A DNA stretch of 64,000 bases from the NCBI GenBank assembly GCA_008828725.1, contig MEHQ01002874.1:40854-104853 (forward strand), read 5' to 3'. The notes under the pieces are model-generated. The model ran no database searches and was not told the DNA's origin. It worked only from the letters and a program-made list of their open reading frames with translations. The stretch is from Saccharina japonica (lineage: Eukaryota > Sar > Phaeophyceae > Laminariales > Laminariaceae). Shown here piece after piece: positions 11,150 to 21,150 of the stretch (positions within the stretch are counted from its first letter, which is position 1; every line of letters starts with the position of its first letter). Position numbers and translations under genes: made by a program.

Positions 11150-12940
11150 ATGGTTTTCCTCCAAGCGATTGTTCAAGCGGTCATGGCGGCAATGGGTCGA
11201 TGATTCGTACGAGTAGTGGGATCAAGTTGCAGCAATTTCGTGTCCAAGAGCTTGCTGAAGGCCCTCACCCACCTTTCACGATTTTACACTTTATCCCGTC
11301 GCAGCTAGCCGTCCTCATCCGAAATGAACTGCTAGCCCTCCAGCCCACGGTAGGTACTCTCCAGGCAAGTGCTTGTAAAAGCCTCGATGGTCCTTATCGG
11401 CTAGAAGTCTCTCGGTTTCGGATAGGTACTCTTCAAAACATGCATGTACTCTTTCCTACAGCAATCACATCTTCTTATAGATCGAAAAAACTCATGAAAA
11501 CAAACTTCTATAAGTAATTGTTCTCACATTCCGAAAAAGGTACTGTAGTCCGTGGTCACGTGATCACAGGACAGGGCTAAAAAGCAAAACTTCTGGAGTG
11601 GAGGAAACTCTCAGGGAAAACTAATACACAAAATACAAGGTACAACGCACGAAGTACAACGCAATACCGCTCAAAGCACGCCGGCTTGGCGGGAAGGCCT
11701 CACCAAGTCTGGACGCCGAGGACACGATCGAATAATACCTCGGATCGCGAAAGAAAATAATAATGTGGAAGTCTCAGTGACACTCGCACCGAAGTTTGAT
11801 GTATTCTGCCGTCATGTAACAAGTAAGTGATGGGTTGGAACCTCCAGCCGTTCCGTTGATAGGAATTCTAATCTCGAGGTAGTTTACCCCCCTGCGAGCA
11901 TCGTGGTAGAGATGCCCGTGGGAGGTTTACAACCTCGTTTCGGTGTTCCCATCCCATGTATTGCCTTCGCCCTTCCTTTATATCTCCTTTCTGGACGTAA
12001 CTCAGATCCGGGGTCACTACAGACGCGTGCTACGAGAGAGGTAGTCCCAGTGACACTTTTTGACTTATATTTGTTTCTGAATGACCTATTAAAGGTTCCT
12101 TAGCCCAAAATCGCCGGAATCCCAGTATTTTAGTCGCATTTTTCTTTTTTCTTTTTTTTTTATCGTCACTCTATGGGATTTCTCATTGAGCATCACTTTG
12201 TTTTTGGTTCAAAACCAGTTTTTGGGTGGAGCATAGAGCTCGACAAGGGACTACTTACTCCGAGAATAATCATGGCGCACCTGCATGCAGGCTACCGTAG
12301 CTGGTCTACAGTAAGTAGGCTCTTCTCCCTCCCCACTACAATACGTGTTTGCATGTTTTATCGCGACAACAGTTCAGCACACTTTCTCCCCTTGTCACAG
12401 CCTGGATGCAAATGGCATAACTACATGTCATTTCTGGCAATGGTGATAATGGTGTACTCCATATACTTCGTATATATATGATATAAGCTGGTAGGGTGAG
12501 GTAGTTCGCTTTTTTTGTACTCCTCTTTCCACCTCGTAGTCGATGCTCCAGGGCGTTACTCCAAAGAGACTACGGGGATGAGGAGGGCCTTCTATATCTA
12601 GTATGTGGTTCCACTATTTTGACCTCTCTCGCAAGCCACGTCCGGTTCCATATACTGTATTGCACACCTAGGAGTTACTGCTCTATTCTGCCGTTAAGGT
12701 GTTTAAGTGTTGTTGGGTTGGAATGAGGCCTCGAGCCGTTTCTGGTGATATCAGCCATCCATGCATTCTGTCTGGTGGTTGGCTTGCCGTTCATTTCTGA
12801 GCTGCTCCTCACATCAGGAGGGAGCTAAATATCTCTTACACTCGAAACATGCCTTCCAAGAATATTGTTCAGGCAACCCGACCAACATGTATTTAAATGC
12901 GCTGGGTGCACTGTATGCGCTAGTCCTGAAACTAATATGG
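11150..12940. other. Repeat mosaic with SINE-A scraps
   Basis: Minus-strand SINE-A pieces lie at about 11950-12030 (GTAACTCAGATCCGGGGTCAC) and 12310-12400 (AAGTAGGCTCTTCTCC). A GAGCATAGAGCTC...CACC segment related to 39480-39550 lies at 12220-12310. No exon can be supported. Confidence 0.4.
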
Positions 12941-13885
12941 TAAAAATTGCGGGGGCTATATAAACGGGAGTTGTTCGCTTGCAGAGATCAACCGGTCCCA
13001 GTGACAAAATATCGCCTGAGAAGGGAAAAACTACCTGCAACCCCTTACCCCTACGACTCCCTACTGCGTGAGCGCTCGTTGTACGACGCTCCGCAGTTGG
13101 TTGTGTACCACGCTTTGCAGCAACTGACACCGAACCGAGCACCGATCTATCGTAGGTTCTACTGCAACACGCTTCCAAGCTTCCCTGATACTCAGGGACC
13201 GTTCTCGGGAGTTTCTTCAAGACAAATGTATTCGTTATATGTATCACAGCAGTGGAGCTACCACGTTATTTTTTGTCGCCGTGCAGAAAAACAAATGAGC
13301 CCCCGTTTCCTACGTGACGGCACTGCTGCCCCCTTAAAAAACGACGTGTGGATGTTTCTCGTCAGTTGCGGCTATCGTACATCTAAAGTACACAAGAGGG
13401 GTGGAATATCATTCCAATGTAGACAAAGGGAACCAGGCTAGCGGGTACATTTGCGGCAGTAGTTTAGCTTCACACGTTGGCCGGCGAGCACCAAAGTACA
13501 AACCGTGTCAGGCTCATCAAACGCCTACAATACAGTATTCCTGCTCACGACGACTACCCTCCTCGCCAACCCCGAACCTCGAACCTGGCACGGCACACCA
13601 GAAATCACCGTTTTCGAATAAACAACAACTTATAGAAAACAAAAAATCGGATAAATAGAAATCCCAAATACATGTTCCCCGTCCCAGCACGTAGCTCGTG
13701 CAGTCGGCAGAGGGAACATCATAGCGGCACAGTGGTTTGCCTCTTTGCTCCCTCTTCTGCCGGCGCCTCCTGTGTAATGGAGCGCATCCTCGCCCTCTCG
13801 CTTCCTCTCGGCTTCGCTTTTTCGTTATCGTGGGGGGGGGGGGGGGGGAGTTTGTGCTACACTCACGAGTCAATACACCAACACT

Positions 13886-14271
13886 TTACAACGAGAACCT
13901 CCGAAACTTGTTCCATATCTCCCTCAGCAAAACGTAAACTTCTGTGGTCACTACGCTCGGGCCGCCGCGGGATGAAAGTGGCAGGGGCGGTAATTGCGGT
14001 GCCGGTCGCCCCTGCTGCTGCTGCTCAGAAGTAGTTTGTTTCTGCTGCTCCTGGTTATCATCTTAGTCTCTGGCCCTGGCGCCCTACTTATGCTGCTTAC
14101 CACAGGTATCTCCCCCCTCCTCCCTCCTACGAAATGCCTCCGCAATCTGTTCTCGGTCTTAGAGCGGCAGTTGAGGCTTGTCGAACTGTTTCCCCCAGTT
14201 CGGTGCTGCGTCCCCAGCATACCAGCGAGCGCCTCCCGCAGAGTCAATACAAAACTTGGCCAGTCGACGAA
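13886..14271 (-). CDS. Last two exons of an unknown gene
   Basis: Exon A runs 14271-14101: an acceptor (GCGGCAG|TTCGTC) opens a frame FVDWPSFVLTLREALAGMLG and closes at CCTGTG|GTAAGC in phase 0. Exon B runs 14011-13886: acceptor GCAGCAG|GGGCGA, then a frame ending TEVYVLLREIWNKFRRFSL and TAA. The splice keeps frame and gives 57 + 41 residues. The 89-bp intron contains stops in the alternatives. No family was recognised. The upstream exons must lie beyond the poly-G array at 14437-14760 or are lost. Exon A's acceptor has a poor pyrimidine tract, the weakest point of the model. Confidence 0.5.
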
Positions 14272-14436
14272 CTGCCGCTACCCCGAGCATGCTTTACGGG
14301 CTCGTACTTCATTCCTGCCAGCCTCGTGTTGTGCACGGGCGGGTTGTGACTCAAGCTGAGTCAGCCAATAGCTGCAGGGACACTCGTTTTAAGGGGGGGG
14401 GGAGGTCTCACAAAGCACGGGGGGAGGGGGGGGGGG

Positions 14437-14760
14437 TTATCCTGCCCACTGCTGGCCCACCCTCTCCACGAGACTCCCTTGCGGAGGCCTTTCGCTGCCT
14501 TGTAACCCCCCGGGCAAAGGGGGGGGGGGGGGGGCGGGGGGGGGGGGGGGTTATCCTGCCCACTGCTGGCCCACCCTCTCCACGAGACTCCCTTGCGGAG
14601 GCCTTTCGCTGCCTTGTAACCCCCCGGGCAAAGGGGGGGGGGGGGGGGCGGGGGGGGGGGGGGGTTATCCTGCCCACTGCTGGCCCACCCTCTCCACGAG
14701 ACTCCCTTGCGGAGGCCTTTCGCTGCCTTGTAACCCCCCGGGCAAAGGGGGGGGGGGGGG
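14437..14760. repeat. 114-bp tandem repeat with poly-G linkers
   Basis: Three copies begin TTATCCTGCCCACTGCTGG at 14437, 14551 and 14665, an exact 114-bp step. They are near-identical and separated by runs of 14 or more G. Reading frames across it (GGGG or PPPP runs) are artefacts. Confidence 0.9.
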
Positions 14761-15618
14761 GCAGTCGGCATAACGCAATCGTAGACGTAAACAAAGTACA
14801 CCAGAGGGTAGACCGACACGAAACAAAAGGGGGGTACGGACGCATCCTACGATAGAGGTGTACCATACCTCCACCAAGAAATTGATTTGGAGGGGGGGGA
14901 AAAGCAATACGTATCATACGTACGATGCACAATCCCCATGACCACAAAGCATTCTACTCGTATTGGAAATGTTTGCACCACTAGAAAAAAAGTCCGACGA
15001 TATTCGGGACTATAAAGAGCCCGACCATTCAGAAACCGTTTCAGAAACAACGTGCTATATGCGTACCTCTATCGCACGACGCATCGTCGATTACTTGGGA
15101 GTTACACCTTTTGAGACTTTGCTATGTACGGCTAAATATAGCCACCGGTACTGGCCGATTGTCTGTCCTACCTACCTACATCAGGGTTTTCTGTTTCTGC
15201 CTTGGGTGGCAGGGTAACCGCTCTGCGAAACCGACAGCTTTCCCCGACGCAGGGACACAGCGATACAGGCAACCTGCACGGGAATGCCGAAGCGGTCGCA
15301 CTGCTCTCGTTAGTCTCGACGCATTTATTTTTTGCCGTTTGGCGGCATATCAATGTGCAGCACGAGCGTCAACGTTGATCACTCATAAACACTCCGAAAG
15401 ACGAAAACCGCCGTCGGAAACAATGTTACATTAGTGTTGTCCGTCGGTAGCGAAGTCACATCAACCAGAGAATGGGGACTCCAGCAGGTTCCACATATAT
15501 CAACATGCACCACAGCTAGGGGGGCATACGCCCGTACCCCCAGGCCCAGCGTTTCTCTCCTCTGAAAAATGACGGGCCACTCGTTCGTGTCTTTGCATTT
15601 GTTTTGTTTTACGATCTA

Positions 15619-16287
15619 TTACAGACCGAGGTCCAAGTCCAGCCCCTCGACGACTCTGTAGAGGATCTCTCTCGTGGCACACGCCCAGTTCGTGACGGTG
15701 TCGGAAGTTTCGTCGTTAACGTCCCTCGCCCTCAGCTTCGCTTCGACCATCTTCGCGCTGAAGTGCTCCTGGCGCGAGGGGAGAGCAGTCGTGATCGAGA
15801 GGTGCGGTCTCCTGACTTAAATCCTGACTTGTGATATCTATCTTTGATCCGACGTGTTAAAAAAGTCGGCGCAACTGCCGCCGGTTCACCGATTTTTGAA
15901 ATTTGAAAAAGTCGGCGCAACCACCGCCGAATCGACGAGTCGAGCATGATAGCGCCATCGCGTACGTAAAGTCAATCAGGCCAAGTCACTCAACTGCAGT
16001 CTCACCCCCCAACCAACACTGGAACCACACCCCCACCCCTGGTTACACTCCATTGCTCCGCACTTCTTCTCTCCTTCAGCTGCTACCATACCCTGTGCAC
16101 TCCCCTCTTCCTTTTTTCTGAGCTGCAACGCGACGAAGAACTCTGCCCGCCACTGACTGCAGGCGAACAACGCACGCTGTGCCTCTCTTTGTTGCTGCAA
16201 GACAGCAATCTGTACCCACTCGCTACCCACCGGAGACACCACCACAGCAACAACGACGACGACAGGCTGTGGGAAGCGTTCGTGCAT
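15619..16287 (-). CDS. Two-exon gene for a small unknown protein
   Basis: Exon 1 is 16287-16006, from an ATG (MHERFPQP then a run PVVVVVAVVVSPV) to WG|GTGAGA, 94 codons in phase 0. Exon 2 is 15768-15619: an acceptor with a strong pyrimidine tract (CTCCCCTCGCGCCAG|GAG), then EHFSAKMVEAKLRARDVNDE and a C-terminus ILYRVVEGLDLDLGL before TAA, 49 codons. The joined protein is 143 residues. It has one short hydrophobic segment near the N-terminus and a helical region (QQREAQRALFACSQWRAEFF). The intron is 237 bp. No family was recognised. A (GA)n tract lies about 300 bp upstream. Exon 2 is firmer than exon 1. Confidence 0.5.
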
Positions 16288-16579
16288 CACTGATACTGCA
16301 ACTCCTACTACTACTGATACTTCTGTTCAGCGACTATCGGTACGTAGTACGTACTGTATCACACGAGGACGGCAATCACCACCATCGTACTGTATCACAC
16401 GAGGACGACAGCAGGACGAGGGAGAAGGGGTTCGAGTTCGACTCGAAGGTCATCAGCAACTACTACTACTACGCCTAGCTGTACTACTGTACTACCTGTA
16501 CCGAGAGATATGTGCATCTATGACTTGCTCCCCGGTAGCTCGTGGGCGTACAACAAGACAAAAGCGGCGAAGGTGAGGT

Positions 16580-16580
<1 letters not shown>

Positions 16581-16618
<38 letters not shown>

Positions 16619-16620
16619 GA

Positions 16621-16684
<64 letters not shown>
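16581..16684. repeat. (GA)n microsatellite
   Basis: About 100 bp of nearly pure GA with a few interruptions. The S/L-rich frames on the other strand are artefacts. Confidence 0.95.
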
Positions 16685-16688
<4 letters not shown>

Positions 16689-16974
16689 AGAAGAGAGAAA
16701 AAGAGGATGGGGCGTTGTTTCAAAGGGCTTTCGTCGTTGACGTGAGAGATGGAGAGGTGAAACAAACCAAACAATTCCAAGTAATTTGTCCCCCAAAATC
16801 GGGGATAACCGGTTCTTAAGGGGTTATAACGCCAAATGGTTTGGAATTTCAATCTTGTGTGGCAACCGGTTTCAACTTTTAGTTAATCAAGCCATGGGAG
16901 TTTTCGTCTGGTTCGTAGCAGCCTTTCGTTTCCTTCAAGATCGACTTTGGGTGACTTTAGTAATAGTGTTTTGT

Positions 16975-17160
16975 TTTTGTTTCTATCCCGTTCGTTTCAT
17001 TCGCCCTTTCCTTTCTCTTTCCTTCCTAGCCGTGAATCAGATCCGGGGTCACAAAGTGGGCTCTTCCCCCGAACGGTTCTTGCCCTGCGTTTTTACCGCG
17101 GAGCATATTTCAGCACTTCATTTCCTCGTCAACTCTCGTCGAATTGTGTAGGGCTCCTCA
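16975..17160 (-). mobile_element. SINE-A, diverged fragment
   Basis: Contains CAGATCCGGGGTCACAAAGT and the following body text in reverse orientation, without the tRNA-like head. Confidence 0.55.
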
Positions 17161-17554
17161 AGTAAGCCGCCTCTTCAGAATAAACACGATGCGCCTCTAC
17201 CCTTCAGATAGCATGCGCCAGGTTCATCTTCCGTATGCAACAACAAAAAAAACACTTTTCAGGGAGAGTGCGGGTTGTTTTCGTTGAGTTTTTGCCTCGG
17301 GAATGGCGAGGCAGGCCCAAAAGCACGAAGTCCGGACCTTATTACGTAGGTCCCACGTTTAGGTTTGTTGTTCTTGGTTCCAGTGGAGAGACGCCGGTTG
17401 CGACAGCGGCAGCACCTTTTCGTCAAAAATGTTTTGGACTGACTTATCAGCACTGCTATTACTGTAGTATTGCCTGTTAGCATGACTATTGGTTATGCTC
17501 CTTAACCAAAATTTCGTTAACAATGCCATCATGACGGGGGACCATATTAACCCT

Positions 17555-17645
17555 TAGAGGACTGGAGGCTTGTTTTGGGGACAAATTACTTAGAAATAGA
17601 GTGCTTTGTCCCCAAAACGGGACTGCAGTCCTGAAAGGGGTAAAA
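17555..17645. mobile_element. Short palindromic element family G
   Basis: The arms are AGGACTGGAGG and its counterpart GACTGCAGTCCTGAAAGG, around TTTGGGGACAAATTACTTAG / TTTGTCCCCAAAACGGG. Better-preserved relatives lie at 39055-39145 and 39668-39772, and scraps near 3190, 16790, 24950 and 42990. Confidence 0.55.
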
Positions 17646-17784
17646 AGGGACCTACGGTGCACACCCAATCCTATCAGGGTGTGCATTTACCAATTTTTTA
17701 TTGACATTACTTTGTCCTTGTTTAGGGCCCGAATTAACGAGTATAAAATAAATTCAATTTGGAAAAAACTAAAATTCAAATTCG

Positions 17785-18010
17785 CTTTTCATTGGTCAAC
17801 ACACGCACCAGCACCAAATATTATGCCCCAAGATCCTAAGTATTTGGCTCCTGCGTGCGATGTAGTGACCAATAGAAATAGCGCGCCGATATTGAATATA
17901 TTTTTTTCCAAATTGATGTTCTTCTTTCTTAAAACGCGGCCTTTACTATGGTTCCCGTAAAAATGTTTTACCGTAAATCTCGCGAATACGCCATATGTCC
18001 TATATAAACA
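17785..18010 (+). promoter_or_regulatory. Putative RNA polymerase II promoter
   Basis: A TATATAAA box sits at 18001-18008, 93 bp before an ATG that opens a plausible exon (18101). Upstream are ATTGGTC at 17791 and its inverse GACCAAT near 17868, as expected for a pair of CCAAT boxes. Spacing of TATA to ATG leaves room for a start site near 18030 and a short leader. Confidence 0.45.
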
Positions 18011-18100
18011 GCCGTTTTGGGAGCCGTTTCGTTCGGGATTACAGTAGTTTATTGTCTTCCAACCATTTCTGGGTGAGGCAAAAAGGGCTATACTATATCC

Positions 18101-18241
18101 ATGTGCGATGGCTCTTCAGAAATAATTGCCGCGCCAATCTCTTCTCTGCCCTCTCCCCTCTCTGCCCCACCGTACCCAGAGCCGATGAGTTTCCCCGCTT
18201 TAAGCTTGAACCAGAGTTACAACACCTCACAGGCCATTGAA
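18101..18241 (+). CDS. Putative first exon of an unknown gene
   Basis: ATG at 18101 opens a frame of 47 codons: MCDGSSEIIAAPISS, then a proline/serine-rich part, then LNQSYNTSQAIE. It ends at ATTGAA|GTGAGA, a good donor in phase 0. The frame also continues 13 codons past the donor to a stop. Support is the upstream TATA box and the low-complexity but codon-like composition. No downstream exon was identified. The N-terminus is likely disordered. Function unknown. Confidence 0.4.
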
Positions 18242-18310
18242 GTGAGACTGCGGACGAGTACGTCGGGCTTTATACGCCATTGAACGACCAAAGGTTTTCC
18301 AAATCACCTA

Positions 18311-18586
18311 TCATACGCGTTTAAATAATTTTCCTAGCGGCCCGTCCGCTGAAACGGGCGACAGCACGGGCGGCACCCAAAAAACGAACCTTCCAGAAAC
18401 GCGTTGTCTTCTCCGCGTAATCTTCGCGCTCCCAGGTAGTGTCCGTTTGATGCGTATCTCAGAACCCTGGAATAGTTCCGCCCACTCCGCGCTTGGGCCA
18501 TCCTTTCTCTCTTCCATATACCTTCGTGATGCATGCCCCAGAAAGATTCGTGGGCCGTCCATATTCACTGACCGCCCTGCGCCCAC
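18311..18586 (-). CDS. Uncertain coding patch
   Basis: Two overlapping minus-strand frames look coding: one with MDGPRIFLGHASRRYMEER, the other with YASNGHYLGARRLRGEDNAF. Which is real, or whether one is a frameshifted copy of the other, cannot be decided. No family was recognised. Confidence 0.25.
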   Translation of the reverse strand: MGAGRSVNMDGPRIFLGHASRRYMEERKDGPSAEWAELFQGSEIRIKRTLPGSAKITRRRQRVSGRFVFWVPPVLSPVSADGPLGKLFKRV

Positions 18587-18979
18587 TTCTCACAGTGCAT
18601 TCGTGTTGACGAGTATCGTCATTCCACCGATAAGAAAACGCGGTCCATGAAGCGGAACGCGAGCTGTTTTTAGACTAGAGCCACTTTTTGGATTCGATTT
18701 GTTTCCGAATGATTCGAGCCTCCTTAATCCACAGTTTTCGCGCAGGCATTTGCAAATATTTTTTTGTACCATCAGGCCAATCGGATTGTCCAGCCAATTT
18801 TTTTTTTTTAGCTCTTATTTGCCAGTTTTTCTCCAAAATCAGTGCTGTGGGTTTATAGAGTTCCTTTCTATTTTCTCGGAAATATACATCGGGGCCAACC
18901 TCTACCGTAGCCATGCCTCCGTGGAGCGGGTTTTTTGTTGGTAACCTTCATTTTCATGCAATGGCCGTAAATCGTTGAC

Positions 18980-19480
18980 CACAGACTGCCTCGCCCCAAT
19001 TCCTTACGCCATGCACGACACGCGCGCCGCATGTTCCGGGTTCCCTCGCCACGCCAGACTTTCTATTACTTCAGCCACCAAGCTCGAAGCCGGCCGCGAG
19101 GGTGTTGGCGAGTCGCATGGTGAGCTGGGTGCATCCTACTGGAGGGGGGGGGGGGGGACGCCTGCTACGCTAGAGGTGCACCATTTGCCTTATAAGGGTG
19201 GTCACTTGAGGAGCTCTATACTTCACCCACATTTTTTTTTATTTTTTTTTCTACCGATGAAGAATCCCATGACCTTAAGCACACAACGAAAAATGCTGCA
19301 ACACAAGAACGGAATTCAGACGATTTTGGGCTATAGGGAGAGCCCCGTCATTCAGAAAAAAAAAAAAAAACATTCCGCCAAAAAACGGTATACCTCTACC
19401 TCAAGGGAGCCCCGTCATTCAGAAAAAAACGCGTTTTCAGCCAAAAAATGGTATACCTCTACCTCTATCGCAGCAGCACG
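18980..19480. repeat. Dispersed repeat with CCGTCATTCAGAAA units
   Basis: A unit GAGCCCCGTCATTCAGAAA...GGTATACCTCTACCTC occurs twice in a row at about 19330-19410 and 19400-19470. Related pieces lie near 14985-15080, 25030-25110 and 39000-39050 (reverse). Confidence 0.5.
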
Positions 19481-19567
19481 CGTCGGGGGGTAATAGGCCG
19501 AGCGTGCAGGATGGGACTCTCTAGGTGCACAGCACTAGGTATGAGATATAGCACGTATACCTGGTAT

Positions 19568-19738
19568 AGCAGCAGAAGCAGCAGCAGCAGCAGTAGTTGG
19601 TGTAGCAAAAGGAATCCCACGAGCAGCAGTTTTAGTATGAATAGTAGTTTCAGTAGCAGCAGCAGTAGTAGTAGTAGCAGTAGCAGTAACAGTAACAGTA
19701 GCAGGAGCAGGAGCAGTAGCAGTAGCAGTAGCAGAAGA
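19568..19738. repeat. AGC/AGT trinucleotide repeat
   Basis: Interrupted AGC and AGT units for about 170 bp. Serine, leucine or threonine runs in its frames are not taken as protein. Confidence 0.9.
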
Positions 19739-20276
19739 ATGCATCCCATGCCGGCGTTAATACAGGTCGCGGGAGGTGTGTTTTTGCGCTCTCGACTATG
19801 ACGCCTCCCGGGGGGAGAGAGCGCGCTCGGGGCGCACGCGGCGGCGACAACAATCCGGACACCCTCAACGCTTGAGGCTTCGGCAGTACAGTCCGCGGTG
19901 AACGACCCGATGAGTGTTTGCGACCCTCAAGGCGCACCAACCAGTACTCTGGTACTAGGGCAGCACAAAAAATAGAGGCTTAAGAAACTCCAACCGTTCA
20001 TCAAAACGTGTTGCTTCGGGACCGCCGAACTCTAGACCGCTGACCACGAGACTGGCCAGAGACGATACCTACTATGTTTTTTCCCCGTTTTGCCGACCCC
20101 GGGCGCAACGCAGTTGATTCAGTGTGCGTCGCAAACGCTCTGACTTTGTGCTGATTTGAGGTAGGTCTTTAACCACATCAGGGCGCAGCGGGTAGCGGCA
20201 GAGAGCCCGGTCAAGGCGTGAACCAGTCCGATTGCATAGGCAGTTCATTTGTTTTGAAGATGTTTGTTGACTCACC

Positions 20277-20398
20277 TTGGGACGACGGTTGTCCTCGGTG
20301 CTGTTAGTGTGTGCGTGCCGGAGGAACGTCTCCAGCAGCAGCCCCTGGGGCATTTGTTGGTAGTGGCTGGTACCGTACTGCACGCGGGGTACCTGCAA
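20277..20398 (-). CDS. Possible 3' exon of the glycosyltransferase gene
   Basis: An acceptor (GGCTGTTTGCAG|GTACCC) and a consensus donor (CCCAAG|GTGAGTC) bracket a 122-bp open frame containing QYGTSHYQQMPQGLLLETFL. An HY followed by a short amphipathic helix is usual near the C-terminus of this transferase type. A second candidate piece at about 20930-20885 reads TFDLDIDSAHTRFVSG before GTAAGG. The phases between these pieces were not reconciled, so their place in the gene is provisional. If the donor is not used, the frame runs on to a stop at 20072. Confidence 0.35.
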
Positions 20399-20476
20399 AC
20401 AGCCAGGCGCGAAACAGAGAGGACAAGGAAGGTCCCCCAGACAACGTTTGGAAAGAGGAAAACATGATGACGAGGC

Positions 20477-20479
20477 AGC

Positions 20480-20577
<98 letters not shown>

Positions 20578-20605
20578 CAGTAGTAGTAGCAGTAGTAGTA
20601 GTAGT
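20477..20605. repeat. (AGT)n microsatellite
   Basis: About 40 AGT units, interrupted by AGC near the right end. It lies inside the provisional 3' part of the glycosyltransferase gene. Confidence 0.95.
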
Positions 20606-21150
20606 CATGGATCGACGAAACCAACGACTGCGTCATGAATTCTGAAAGCGGTGCGCTCGTTACGGGCTCCGATCCATCCTAGGGTCACCGTGTTCACACG
20701 ATGGCCGGTGATATGTGGCGGGCCCTAGCCAGGCGTCTGCTAAACAAACAAGTCGATCCGTCTCAAACGGCAAAAAATAGGGTTCTCTTCGGGTTTGGGA
20801 GAAGAGCGTAGGACGCCGCCGGCAATCTCTCGCCCCCTGGACCATGGATCCACCTTATGCCTTCGAGGCCGTCATCTACACTCGTTGGCCTTACCCGACA
20901 CGAAGCGGGTGTGGGCTGAGTCTATGTCGAGATCGAAGGTCTATCGTCGCACGAGCTGATTTTTATCAGGGTGTTGACGATTTGCAACGAGAAAAAGCAA
21001 ATTGCGTCGCCTGCAGCCGTTTGGAAAAAAATAAGAAAAAAACAAATATTTTTTCCCTTTTTTCCCACAGCTGCAGTACGAGCGGATCTTCAGCCTGAAA
21101 CTTCCAGGGAAATATTTCAAACATCGCTTTCCCATTGGCGTAGGTCTTAC

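Noticed and set aside
12825..13441. Overlapping plus (164 codons) and minus (140 codons) frames
   Set aside because: Neither has splice support, a motif or a second copy; the strand cannot be chosen.
14178..14947. Gly- or Pro-rich frames up to 225 codons
   Set aside because: They run through the 114-bp array and its G runs; the repeated peptide simply mirrors the DNA repeat.
16484..16852. Ser-Leu-rich frame of 122 codons
   Set aside because: Product of the (GA)n tract.
20448..20645. Long poly-Val / poly-Thr / poly-Tyr frames
   Set aside because: They are translations of the (AGT)n microsatellite in different frames.
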